Shown: piece by piece, positions 45,277 to 56,100 of the stretch | How the letters are laid out: every line of letters begins with the position of its first letter | Numbering within the stretch: the stretch's first letter is position 1 | Origin: Brachionus manjavacas | Lineage: Eukaryota > Rotifera > Eurotatoria > Ploima > Brachionidae | Direction of reading: 5' to 3' | DNA length: 64,000 nucleotides | NCBI GenBank assembly: GCA_019054805.1 | Contig: JAHQIY010000005.1 | Span: 6,059,501 to 6,123,500, forward strand | Program-made: the position numbers and the translations under genes | The notes under the pieces: generated by a model | Told to the model about the DNA's origin: nothing | What the model saw: the letters and a program-made list of their open reading frames with translations, nothing else | The model's database searches: none

Positions 45277-48200
45277 GTAGGTATTTTTTTTAGATTTTCT
45301 TTTTCAATTCTTTACCCGATTTTTTACCATAGATATTTAGGGCTATTATGATAAATATGGCTGGTAAAGCAGTTTTTAAATTGTATTTTAAATATTAAAA
45401 TTACGGCTTAAATTTTTTTGGGTGATAAATTTAATTTTTTTAAGATGACAAAAATAGCTAAAAGCGGTGACTAATTTAATCTATTTTAGCTGACAATAAA
45501 AAACTAATTATTCTGACAAAAAAAACTGACAAATAAATATATATTGAGATGAATATTTAATAATTTTGCACTGACAAAATTTTATTCATTTTTATTTTAT
45601 TTTATTTTAGTTCTAATTAAGCTATTTAGTTCGACTTGAGTGGAAATCAAAAGTAATGACCATATGCTTCGGTTAATAGAGAAAAAACTTTTTGAGAATT
45701 TTTAGAGAAAAATAAGTGTCAATATTAAAGAGAATAAATTTAATAGAGAAAAAAAAATATAATAGAGAAAGTAAATTAGAGAATTTTTTTTCCAGAAAAA
45801 AAAAGCGATAAAAATTAATAATTGATTAATAATCGATTTTTAGAATTAAAAAGAGTACCAAATCCGAAAAACAAAAAACTTAACTTCGCAAAGATAATTA
45901 AATTAAAAAACCTAATAATATTTTATGTTAAGAAAAAAATTTATTTATTAATTTGCATTATTAACTTTACTAAAAAATCAAAAATAATCGATCATTTTAG
46001 TTAATTTTGAACATACTATTAATCTAAATTTTTTTTTTGAAATTTTAATTTAACAAACTATGTTAATCAATGTTACATCAAGAATTTTATAAAATTCTAC
46101 CTAAATCTTCAGGAAATTTATTATTAAATATAAAATGAGCAATTTGATATAAAGTTTTGATCATGAACTTCAACATGCCGATCGAACAGCTTTATAATAA
46201 AAAAATAATCGATTATTCGAAAATTAATAAATGTTTGAATTTATTAATGTAAAAAAGATTTCTTGTGTCAAGATTATTTTAAATATATAGAATATTTTAG
46301 AACTTTTTGTAAATGCTCATTTAAAAATCTTTAATTTATTTTTAAATCAATGAAATCAATATTCTAATAAAATTTTATATTTTTTATCGTTTGTCCTTTA
46401 GGCCATCGAAAATTTTTATTTAAGTTATTAATTAATTTAAAAAAAGGAATAATTTTGTTCTTTTGTTACTAAATTTCACAACAGTCAGATATTTTTTACA
46501 GATAAAATTTAAAAAGCGACCGTACAATTAAAGAAGCCAAAAATTAACTTAAGGCAATAAAAACCGCATTATTTGTGATCAAAAAAATTTTATCAAAAAA
46601 ATTAATTTGTCTCCCTCTTTTTTTTCAATTGCTAATGAATTTTTTTTTTAATCTTTTCTAACAAAATTTATTAAGAATATGCTACATATAGATAAAATAT
46701 CCTTCCGTACGAATGTCTTACGACAGATAATTATCTGAAAAAAAATTTCTAGAGAAAGATACAATTATGCCTAGAAAAAGATAATTAAGTATGAATTTTT
46801 ATTAAAAATTTTTATTAAAATTCCAATAGGTAGGCCTAGATAAATCAAACTTTGTATTTTAGGAATTGCAGAACCATTTAATTTAGAATCTGTTTTAAAA
46901 CCAGTGCTTTTTATTTCAAATAATATTGATGCCGATTTAGAGGCATTAAATTCGATTTTCCAATCTTTTACATATTCTTCACAAGTTCTTAGCAAAATTC
47001 TGATATTTTTTCCGATGGTGATAGTAAGACTATATCAACGCAGTAGGCAAGAATGGACAAGTTTATCTCACCAATCTTTGCACCAACTTTCAAATCAGTA
47101 CATTCAGATAACATTTGATCGATTAAAAAATTAAATAAGTATGGAGATAATATTCCTCCTTGTTTGTCTCCTTCTGTTATTGGAAAAGGATTACTTTTTT
47201 CTTCACCAACTTTAATAATCATTTTAGAAATTTCATAATTTCTGTATAGTATTCTCCACAAATAATTATTCATTTTTCCGATTAGTTTGCAGAAAAGCCC
47301 AGCACGCCAAAGTTTATCAAATGCTTTACTGGCATCAAGACTTGTTAGATTTAAACGAGATCTTCCTTGGCAATAATAATTGACTACTTCGTTTGCTAAA
47401 AAATACCAATGTTTACATGAGCTCTTTTTTTTGTATCCAAATTGATTGTTATGAATGCTATCAAAAACATTCGTCTCGGCCAAAATAAGTGACTCAAGAA
47501 TGTCTGCTAAACATGTAGACACCGTGATAGGTTTCCAATCTGAAGGATCATTTGAAAATACCTTTTTTGGAATAGGTTTTAATAATGAAATATTGAAATT
47601 CTTTGGGAGATTACCAATTTTAATGGAATAATTAAAGAACCATTCAAGTAGAATAACAAGATTTGTTGATGATCCATTTATAAAAAATTGATTGCAGATT
47701 AGATCGTGACCGGGACTTTTCTTACGACCAAGTTCTTTAAGTTCATCCTTAATTTCTTCAATTGTTAAATAAATAGGTGATTCATCCAGATTATCTAAAG
47801 TATTGTTATAATTTACAACCAATTCTACATTCTCTTGTTCTCTGTTATTGGACTTATCATAATGAGAAAATAATCTTTTATAATAGTCTTCAGATTGATT
47901 AATGTTTGACAGATTTATAAAGAAGCTTATTTTTGTTGTTTATATCCACTTTTTCATTGTTATAATTGAATTTTGCGATTGACAATTTTGGTTTTCTTAT
48001 AATCTTTAATTCACTTCTTTCAACTGTTCTAGCAGTTTTAAGAAGAATTTTTGGAATTTCTTCATGAATTTTATCTAACATTTTTATTGCCGAATTGGTA
48101 TTTGATGTGTTGATAAAAGATATTTCATTCAATAAATCTTTTACATTATTTGAGAGTAAATTTTTATTGTGTAGAACAAATTCAGGCTTATTCCAATGAA

Positions 48201-51200
48201 AGAAATGGAAATGTATTTTTCTATTGTATTTATTAATCATGGAAATATATCCTAAGTCATGAATTTCACACATTATTGGCTTATTATCGCTAAAATTTCT
48301 ATTTAATTCAGATGTTCAAATTTTTTGACATTTTGATAAAATAAAATGATCAATAATGGATGTGTATTCACCTTTTTAAGTGTATATTTTATCCTCAGTT
48401 AAACCTGGAGAAACACTAATAAGTTTATTGTTAGACAAGAAATCCTTAAATAAATTATCAAAAAGTCTACCTCTTTTAATATCACAGTTCCAATCACCAA
48501 AAATTAATACTGATTCATTAGATATATATTCTAGTTTACTTTCTAGTAAAGAGACAGGGCTTTTGAATTCAGCAAGTCTAGTTTGACTTCCATCATCAAA
48601 AGGCACTCAAGTGCCTATTAAATTATAGATTTTTTCATTTTTCTTTACATTCAGATTAAAAAATCAGCTATACTCAAAATCATAAGACAAAATTTTTATT
48701 TCTTTTACAATAATCCAACACTTACCCCCAAAAGGTCTTACTCTAGAGATAAAAGAATGGTCGTCTTGCATATCTGATTGAAATAAAATAGTGAATGTAA
48801 TGTTTACATTAGTACCCTTGGGCCCGTCTATCCGATCTCCTCGTAAGACGTATTGGAGCAGCTATTTATGCTCCTTGTTAACTTAAACGCTCATGGTTAA
48901 GTTAATCAACTTTCCAGTGATATCGACAAAGATGTCGCTATATCACATCTTCCCCCGCTTTTATAAAGCGAATGCTAGGGAACTGTCGACCATTGTGACC
49001 ACTGCCGGATCACCAATGACCGGGACCAGCCATAGACTATTATTTTTCCCAGGTACTAACTAAACCTAGTCAGGTAGCCGTTGCACGCACTATCAGCATT
49101 ACCGCCACCGAGAAGCACTTTATTAGTCTTCTGGGGGGCTTTTATCCTCGTCGCCAGATGTAATGTTTACATTAGTACCCTTGGGCCCGTCTATCCGATC
49201 TCCTCGTAAGACGTATTGGAGCAGCTATTTATGCTCCTTGTTAACTTAAACGCTCATGGTTAAGTTAATCAACTTTCCAGTGATATCGACAAAGATGTCG
49301 CTATATCACAGTGAAATTTTTGTATCTCTCACTTATATAACTAATTTCAAATAATTTAAGCCAAAGTTCACACAAGAATATGATATCGTTTATTACAGTA
49401 AGTTTTTCCACGGTTAAATAGTTCGATTTAAAATTCTGACAATTGTATGATGCTATTTCCATTGTTCCATATCAGTCTTTATAATAACATGACCAATGTC
49501 CTGGAGATTTTCTATATCTTCTTTTCTCTGAGTGTTAGTATCCTCAATCTGCTTGTCCATTTTCGTGGTTATGTTTTCTACATTTTCTTTTTGTTTCTTA
49601 TGTTAGTCTGAATTTTCTTGATTTTCATTATTCATTGATCCAATTTTTTGTGAATTGAGTTTGGATAGAAAGAATCGTTTTACACGGATGCCAGTTGGCC
49701 AATTTTTCGAAAGGTTCACATTGGAACAATTGGGACTAGGGTGATTTATTTATGATCGAGTGTTTTTTTTCTCTTTATAAGACATTAGAAGACAATAAAT
49801 TACAATAAAGAAGTGAAACATAAATTTTGATTTATAGCTTGAGACAATCTAGGCAATTTATGTAAATGATGATAATTATTTTGAGAAAAAATTATGAAAG
49901 AGTTTTAGCTAACAAAGGTAACTTGTCTATTTGTATTTTTTTTTTAATTTTCTTTTATTTTAACTTATTTTAACTTTATTTTATTTTGTTTTTTTTTTAT
50001 AATCTGAAGGAGCCTTAGCTCGGTACAGATACAAATAAATAAATAAATAATTACTAATTAATAGTATCTCTACAAAACATTATTTAATGAAAATGATATT
50101 TTTAGCTTTATAAAATTTTTCTCTTTTTACAGATAATTATCTTTCATAAGAATCAGCCACGTAAAGATAAAATATCTTTCCGTGGTCATTCTCAATTTTT
50201 TTAATTTTAGTAATTTTTGGCAAAAATTTTAAAATATTTGTCAGAAAAATTTAGAAAAAGAAAAAATTGATAATATTTTAAAATTTTCAGTGATTAAAAC
50301 TTAAATCAAAACGTTTAAAGCCTTAAGTTTTATTTTCTTTTATAAAATTCATAAAAGAATTTGACTTTTATATTTAAATTTTTGCTTTTTTTTAACAGGA
50401 TTCCGAAGGTTTTTTTCTTGACATAAATGTCCACCAAATTCCCCTTATCTAAATTTTACCATTTTTTATAAACCATAAAGAATTTTTTTAAATCAATGTA
50501 TTAATAAATTTAATTTGTCCTCGATTCTGAATGATGGATTCCCGTTACTATTTATTTGGCTCAGTTTTATTTAAAAAATAAAAAAATAAAAAATAATCAA
50601 AACAAAAATCAAAGAAATCAAAAAAATTTTTAAATTTTTTTATAAAAGATGCTAATTGAAAATAATTGAACAAAAGGCGAAACAGAACTTATAAAGAAAT
50701 ATTGAGCCCGAAATTGAAGTTTAGAATTAGGGGCAAATTTTCATGATCTTCGGTTAAATATAATTTTCCTAGAATAATTACTAAATATAAATGGAGAAAC
50801 AGGAAAAATAATTTGATTAATTTCTAAACTGGAGAAAAAATTGACTTTGGGATCTCGGAACTTCGAGTCATCAAAATTAAGACAATTTTTTATTTTAAAA
50901 TACTTCAAGAATTTTATAATGTTGTTCATAGTGAAAAAAAAAATTGAAAAGTTTTTCACTTTAATAAAAAAAAATGCCGTACTTGACTTGGGGCTTGATA
51001 AACAACTCTGTGACACAAACCAGTAAAGATCGTCTTAATAATAAATATATTTTTACATTTTCATTTAATAATTTAATAGCTATATTTCAATCATTTGGTA
51101 TCTTAATTTGGTATCTTATCTTAATATCTTAATTAAACTTCTTATAACAAACAAAAAGTTTAATTTTCTTTTATTTCAGGTTTTGGTCAACCCTTCAATA

Positions 51201-51606
51201 TAATACCCAACATTTTCCTGAAAGCGGATTTAAAGGTGATTTTAGTTTATTACAATACATTTTAGAAGTAAAAATTTGAAAAAATTTAAATGATTTTTTT
51301 AAAGATGTTGCAACTAAAGAAAGAATAGAAACGTTGTCAAGATTTGCTGGTTGGGGTGGCGAATATAAATGCAAAGGAAAATGGCGTCATGCTGTTTGTG
51401 TATTCTCTGTCGAAGACTTGCCAGAAATGGTCAGCAGACATCATTTTGTTGTTAATAAGTTTTTGTTGGATTTTGATCCGATTTCATATCAATGCATGGA
51501 AAAATGGTATTTGCAAAGAGAAAAAATAGACTTACCATTAAATATGTTTTTTTATTGTAATTTTTTAAGAGATCATTTGACCAATCTCGACTGTCATAAT
51601 ATATGA
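44285..51606 (+). CDS. GT14 core-2/I-branching beta-1,6-GlcNAc-transferase-like, copy A
   Basis: Gene-level entry; exons 44285-45276, 51180-51235 and 51305-51606 join in phase to 449 residues plus stop, the normal size for GCNT-family enzymes. It is a type II membrane protein: short cytosolic N-terminus and one helix (GLVIFFLIWIKFKLFS, residues about 14-29), then a lumenal domain with FPIAYSIVTHKD, IYCIHIDSKSS, WKYFMNLASTEFPLRTNKEI and a lumenal cysteine set. The catalytic-base motif of the family is SPDE(H); here it is SPDEW, split by intron 1 (W replaces the usual His). Family enzymes act in the Golgi, transferring GlcNAc from UDP-GlcNAc to branch O-glycans or poly-LacNAc. Intron 1 is 5903 bp and full of transposons; intron 2 is 69 bp. 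Acceptor specificity cannot be assigned. Confidence 0.92.
45420..45600. repeat. TGACAAA word array, second copy
   Basis: Starts GGGTGATAAATTTAATTTTT and follows the 12858-13060 copy word for word with small indels. No ORF is attached here, so it is a solo terminal-repeat fragment. Confidence 0.65.
48796..48947 (-). repeat. TRIM LTR (3' LTR on the minus strand)
   Basis: 152 bp; begins TGTAATGTTTACATTAG and ends CTATATCACA on the plus strand. It looks identical to 49159-49310. Confidence 0.93.
49159..49310 (-). repeat. TRIM LTR (5' LTR on the minus strand)
   Basis: 152 bp; second copy, with the same ends as 48796-48947. Identity of the pair suggests recent insertion. Confidence 0.93.
49985..50050 (+). 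mobile_element. Solo LINE 3' tail
   Basis: ATAATCTGAAGGAGCCTTAG then CTCGGTACAGATAC and (AAAT)n. This is the best-preserved copy of the tail motif seen at 8447, 12065 (minus), 52198 (minus) and 59880. It points away from the neighbouring minus-strand LINE, so it is a separate insertion. Confidence 0.7.
51180..51235 (+). CDS. GT14 copy A exon 2
   Basis: 56 bp, phase 2 to 1. It completes the Trp codon and encodes FWSTLQYNTQHFPESGFK, matching the segment right after the SPDE motif in GCNT enzymes. It is followed by a 69-bp intron (51236-51304). Confidence 0.93.
51305..51606 (+). CDS. GT14 copy A exon 3, C-terminus
   Basis: 302 bp including the TGA stop. It encodes EYKCKGKWRHAVCVFSVEDL and HHFVVNKFLLDFDPISYQCM, the C-terminal Cys-containing segments of the family. 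It appears nucleotide-identical to 61322-61623. Confidence 0.93.
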
Positions 51607-52197
51607 AATTCACTTTTCAAGTTGTTATTTTTTTTATTTAAATTTAAATCCTTAAAATTAAAAAAATCTAGATATTTATCTAAATTAATAAATTATTAGA
51701 ATATATGAAAAAATAAATTATTTGAATTTATTTTTTAAATTTTAAGCACGATATTGGCTCTGGATGCACCTAAATTGGTTTGATTTAAGTTTGCAATCAA
51801 GATAATCTCAATTCTCCATTTTCTAAATGAAAATTCAATTCTGTTTTTTTGTTTTGAATGTTTTTAGAAAAACAGCCCTGACACTTTTTACTTTTAAAGA
51901 TTTTGGAAAAAAATTATTCGTGGATATTATTTTTCTAATTGTAAAGTTTTTTTATAAATTTACAACGGCGACTTTTGACAAGTTTGTTAAAAAAAAAAAA
52001 TCTTTTTAACTTTTGTTTTATTCAATTTTAAATTTTTATTTTTTTGATCATTTTTTATATTTCCTATATTAACTATGTGTTCTATTCATTTATTAAAGTT
52101 TTGATTTTTTACTTTTAGTTTTTACTGTTATTATTACTATTTAGTTTGTGGACTTTTAGTTCGATTCCCACGAAATTTAAACAAAATATCGCAAATT

Positions 52198-52260
52198 TTT
52201 TATTTATTTGTTTTCTGTACCGAGCTAGAGCTCCTTCAGAATAAATAAAAAAAATTAAAA
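52198..52260 (-). mobile_element. Solo LINE 3' tail, minus strand
   Basis: On the minus strand it reads TTATTCTGAAGGAGCTCTAG then CTCGGTACAGAAAACAAATAAATA, the same tail as 49985-50050. Confidence 0.68.
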
Positions 52261-52649
52261 ATTAATAATTAAAATAGAAATGTTAATAAAATAAGCTAAA
52301 ATGAAAATAAAAATAAAGTAAATAAACCTAAAAAAAATATTTATTTTTTCCCCAAATATTAAATAAATTCCCCAATTATCAAGACTATATAAAAAAAATC
52401 AATTGACACAAAATTCAATAGAATTCCGATATTTTTAACTAATTGTCACATTTTATTAAAAAATTATAATTAATTTACCGATAAAGTACCTAAATTTTGG
52501 AATAAAAACACAGTTATCTTCCTCTTTTTTTTTTCCAAAATTTACAAAGAAGCGAATTTACGAAAGTAGAAAATCATAATTTTACAAGATTTTGCGTAAA
52601 GTTAGGTAAATTTTCAGCTTTACGTAAATTGTTGTAAAAACAAAAATAA

Positions 52650-52900
52650 CCAAGGTCTTTTATTTTAATCAAAATATCTCAAAAATTATACTTTCTGGAT
52701 ACTTCCTGAAAACTAAGCACATCTTTAAAAGGCTCGTTAAATTCTCTTCAAGGAATGGGGGGTCAGTTGGGGATCAGGTTTTTAAAATATGAAAATATTC
52801 AATTATCAGAAAAAAAAAAGAAAAATTCAAACTTAATGATATTTTAAAACTTTTAAAAATATTTTTGCTTTGCAAAAAAATGAATATTTCAAAAAAAATT
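52650..52900. repeat. Solo arm of the 56315-57022 foldback family
   Basis: Shares AATTCTCTTCAAGGAA, GGTCAGTTGGGG, CAGGTTTTTAAAA and CAAACTTAATGATA with the right arm at about 56805-57000 in the same order. No inverted partner nearby. Confidence 0.65.
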
Positions 52901-53376
52901 GGTACCTCACAATTTCTTCTTTTTTCCTTAACTCACAAATGTTTGATTATAAAAAATTCGTAATTTTATCTAGGAAAAAACAAAGTTGTTTAAAAGTCCC
53001 AAATTAAAGTCCAAGAGCGGAATTTTAATTTTTGTAATTTAAAAAAAATATTTTTTTTCTAAAAAATCACAATAAAAGTCTTTGGCTCTGACTGAAAAAT
53101 AAATTATTTTAAAGTTCCGGACTTGAATTGAGACTTGTGACTTATAAACAGATAAAGTTTTGGAAAAAGTCTTCACCGCTGTTGGATTGCTTGTCTTCTA
53201 GTTCGGTTTGAGTCGGTATTTTTAAAATAAAAATTATAAAAGAAAAAAATGGGAGCTAAATTTCAAAAAAATTCCGGCCTTTTAGTGTTAAAAGGTAGTC
53301 AAATGAAAAAAGTGAAATTTAAAATAATTTAGCACACGTAAATATTTTTTCAATTCACCTTTAGAATTAAAAAACA

Positions 53377-53814
53377 CTCTTTACCAGAGTTGTTTTTAAG
53401 TCACAAGTCTTAAGTCAAGTCAAGTCAACTTAAAAATTATTTTTTTTTTTAAGTCAAGTCAATGACTTAAAATTTTTAAGTTTAAAAAATAGGTAAAAAA
53501 AAGCGGCAAGTCAAAGTTACGGTCAACATTGTGGCGGGCGGTCATTTAGCCGTTCAGCTTGGCGGCCAGAATTTGGGACTGCGGCGCTGAAAAAAAAGAT
53601 GCCAAAATATCATAAAAAATTAAAAAGTTAAGAAAATTAAATATGTTTATTAATTAAAAAAAAACCATAATTTTATTAAAAAAAAAAAAAAAAAATTTTA
53701 AGTCATGACTTTGACTTAAAAAAAAAAAAAAAATTTAAGTCAAGTCATAACTTTGACTTAAATTTTTGTGACTTAGACTTAAAACTGTGACTTAAAAACA
53801 AGTCTGCTCTTTAC
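53377..53814. mobile_element. 422-bp hAT-type MITE with 8-bp target duplication
   Basis: CTCTTTAC at 53377-53384 is repeated at 53807-53814. Element ends are CAGAGTTGTTTTTAAGTCAC (53385 on) and, on the other strand, CAGACTTGTTTTTAAGTCAC (from 53806). An 8-bp duplication with CAGRGTTG-like ends is the hAT signature. Both arms (about 90 bp) consist of repeated AAGTCA/AAGTCAAG words. A GC-rich core at about 53510-53590 (GGCGGGCGGTCATTTAGCCG) is unlike its surroundings. No coding capacity. Confidence 0.88.
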
Positions 53815-54091
53815 TAAAAAAAAACACGAACAGCAAGGGATAAATTTAAAAAATCCAAGATTTAATCAATTGATCAAACTTCTTTAAAAAAAATTGAGAT
53901 TAAAAAATTGATTTTTACACCGAAAATTACTTTATAAAACATAATCTTATCTTCTTGAATTATTTTTAAAGAAAAGATTAAAAAGATAAAAATAACCTAA
54001 CATCATTTTATCTATTTAACGTTTTTTATTTTCAAAAGATAAAATAAATGTATTTAAAACAACACATGTTTTTTTTTAATTTACCCTAAAA

Positions 54092-54640
54092 ATGTTTAAA
54101 CTACTTCGCTTAAGAACATCCAACTCAACAGCATTGACCACCAGACTTCTGAACACTCAAACCAAAAACCACGTTTATCTTGAAAAAATTATCAAGAGAG
54201 TGGTTTTAGAATTTCAAAATAATGACAGAATTTTTTTGACTGATGATGTCAAAAATGTGTTCGAACAATTTTACCAAGTAAAACACATCAATATAAAAAT
54301 TTCCGATCAGGATATTTCGATTTTAAGTTCAAGAAATAGTCTGGATTTGTGCGTTCTTAAAACGTCTGACTTAAAGAGAATAGTGCACTTGAGACGTTCA
54401 TCAATCAAGAATTTGATACTGATCAATGATGAAAACTTAGATTCTTGCAGTATTCTAAAAATTGCTGAACATACAAGTCCAAATTTTATAATAAACAATA
54501 AATTTGTGTTCAAATATGAGCCGGCCTTAAAAAGATTGGAGCCCATGGAAAATTTTGAGACACAACTCGACACAAAAAGTGCCATTTTGGATTCAGTTTT
54601 TTGCAAGAAAACAAAAAACTTGTTACAAGAATGTTTTTAG
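54092..54640 (+). CDS. Hypothetical protein, 182 aa, single exon
   Basis: Uninterrupted ATG-to-TAG frame. I do not recognise the family. The first 25 residues (MFKLLRLRTSNSTALTTRLL) are rich in Arg, Leu, Ser and Thr with no acidic residue, like a mitochondrial targeting peptide; the rest is a mixed alpha/beta-looking, lysine-rich soluble protein with no membrane helix or obvious motif. Two overlapping AATAAA signals lie at 54698-54709. It sits between the two GT14 copies, and no second copy of it is visible. Composition and codon use look like a real gene rather than noise, but an unspliced exon of something larger is possible. Confidence 0.62.
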   Translation: MFKLLRLRTSNSTALTTRLLNTQTKNHVYLEKIIKRVVLEFQNNDRIFLTDDVKNVFEQFYQVKHINIKISDQDISILSSRNSLDLCVLKTSDLKRIVHLRRSSIKNLILINDENLDSCSILKIAEHTSPNFIINNKFVFKYEPALKRLEPMENFETQLDTKSAILDSVFCKKTKNLLQECF

Positions 54641-55108
54641 TAACCATTTGGCTTCTTTCTCTAAAAAATGTTATCTCTGTTTTTTTTTTGGCTCTAAAAT
54701 AAAAATAAATTTTAAATTAGTTGTTTTTTATGTTTAAAAAAAAATTGAAGGTAAAATTGAATATTTTATGATTCATTATGATTTATATGATTTAGAAAGA
54801 TTTTAAAAGATTAACTTTTTTTTAATTTAATCAATACAAATTAAATAAATTATGTAATTAAATTTTTTTAATTACCATAGCGATCACGGGATAGGCAAAA
54901 GATGAAAAAAAATTAAAAAAAACAACAATTTAAAGACAATATTGTTAATAAATTATTCGTTGAGTAAAAATTAGGTTAATAACAAAAGTTTATTTTTTTT
55001 ATTGTGATTCAATTTTAACAGATTTAACTAAAGAAAAAATTTATGTAAAATTTAAAAATTCAGTAACAATTTTTTTTTGTTCGCTATAAAAAATTAGCCA
55101 AAAAATTC
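54641..55108. other. AT-rich intergenic, upstream of GT14 copy B
   Basis: The 3' end of the 182-aa gene and the presumed promoter of copy B. No recognisable element; not similar to the sequence upstream of copy A. Confidence 0.5.
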
Positions 55109-56100
55109 ATGTCTAGTATTTTTATTAAAAAAAAAGTTGTTTCAAAAACTTTCGTTATTTTTTTATTAATATGGATAATTATTAAGCTTTCATCAAATGA
55201 TCATTCTATAAATTACGACCAAATGTACAAAGTATTGAAAAGCGCTGTATCCCGGCCTTCCTATGACATTAATTGTGATGCAATATTTGAAATGGACACA
55301 AAGGAAATTCAAAAATCCAAAAAGCTATTAAATAACCTGAGAGATTCTAATGGCAACATAAAATTGCTCAATGACCGCAACTTTATATTTGACAAAAAAT
55401 TTTGTCCACTATTCAGACAAGTTCGACAATATGATCGTTTTGACTCGAAAGAAAACAACTCATTTCCAATCGCCTACTCAATAGTGACCCATAAAGACAC
55501 AGAACAGCTAGAAAGACTTCTCAGGTTGATTTATCACCCGCAGAATATTTATTGCATTCACATAGACTCCAAGTCAAGCTCAGTGTTCAAGGAGTCCATT
55601 AAATCAATAGCAGATTGTTTCGACAATGTGTTCCTAAGTTCAAAATTTGAGAATGTTTTTTACGCTAGCTTTGACAGACTCCAGGCCGATCTCAATTGTC
55701 TAAATGACTTGTTTAACTTGAAAAAGCTGATAAACAAACATGAAAATTTTGTTAATAAAAAACATGTAGATTGGAAGTATTTCATGAATTTGGCAAGCAC
55801 TGAATTTCCGCTGAGAACAAATAAAGAGATAAAGAAGATCCTAAGAGTATACAATGGCTCGAGTGAGATAGAGATTATCAAGAAGTTTAGTTTGGCAAGG
55901 ATTATGAAAAAATGGGTTGTCAAAAATTATAAATTACATCCAACAAGTGAAAAAAAAGATGACCCACCGCACAACTTTAAAATAGTTAAAGGATATGCGT
56001 ACATTGTTATTAGTCGTAAGTTCGCTCATTATGCCTTGTTTGATCAGAAAGCAAATGATTTGTTAGAATGGTCAAAAGACACTTGGAGCCCTGATGAATG
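55109..56100 (+). CDS. GT14 copy B exon 1
   Basis: 992 bp, phase 2 end after SPDE. Homology with copy A begins abruptly at about 55193 (TCAAATGATCATTC) and extends past the donor to about 56148. Confidence 0.93.

Larger units (their letters stand above)
48791..49315 (-). mobile_element. TRIM: 515-bp miniature LTR element with 5-bp target duplication
   Basis: Element 48796-49310, flanked by GTGAA at 48791-48795 and 49311-49315. LTRs 48796-48947 and 49159-49310 are each 152 bp and look identical, with TG...CA ends on both strands. The 211-bp internal part has, on the minus strand, a primer-binding-site-like TGGCGACGAGGAT two or three bases after the 5' LTR and a polypurine tract AGCGGGGGAAGA right before the 3' LTR, which fixes the orientation as minus. 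There is no coding capacity. It is GC-rich relative to its surroundings. Insertion split the LINE endonuclease frame cleanly, so the empty site can be read directly. Confidence 0.92.
46810..49740 (-). mobile_element. LINE with endonuclease and RT, broken by a TRIM insertion
   Basis: Minus strand, 5' to 3': ORF1-like debris (49700-49460), then EEP endonuclease starting MEIASYNCQNF (about 49463) and continuing across the TRIM into RPFGGKCW (about 48740), LIFGDWNCDIKRG (about 48505), a linker frame 48273-47899, and RT 47822-46989 with KKSPGHDLI, DASKAFDKLW and GDKQGGILSP. The catalytic YADD is mutated to YCVD (about 47025), with further stops and a frameshift at about 46990. The 3' end past LGLPIG (about 46825) is missing. 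It is inactive and older than the TRIM. Confidence 0.88.
45277..51179 (+). other. Copy A intron 1 (5903 bp), transposon-rich
   Basis: Holds a TGACAAA word-array copy (45420-45600), an array of AATAGAGAAA-type words (about 45675-45790), a minus-strand LINE (46810-49740) containing a TRIM, and a LINE tail (49985-50050). The rest is AT-rich. Acceptor TTTATTTCAG ends at 51179. Confidence 0.75.
51607..54091. other. Intergenic, repeat-bearing
   Basis: Contains a minus-strand LINE tail (52198-52260), an ACGTAAA-rich segment (52545-52640), one arm of the foldback family seen at 56315-57022 (about 52650-52900), a degenerate AAGTC-type foldback (about 52985-53155) and the hAT MITE (53385-53806). No gene seen. 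Confidence 0.65.

Noticed and set aside
48796-49310. The 152-bp direct repeats as a tandem segmental duplication
   Set aside because: TG...CA ends, exact 5-bp target duplication, PBS-like and polypurine motifs point to an LTR-type element.
54307-54606. Minus-strand 99-codon frame
   Set aside because: Opposite the 182-aa plus-strand gene, which has an ATG, a presequence and polyadenylation signals.
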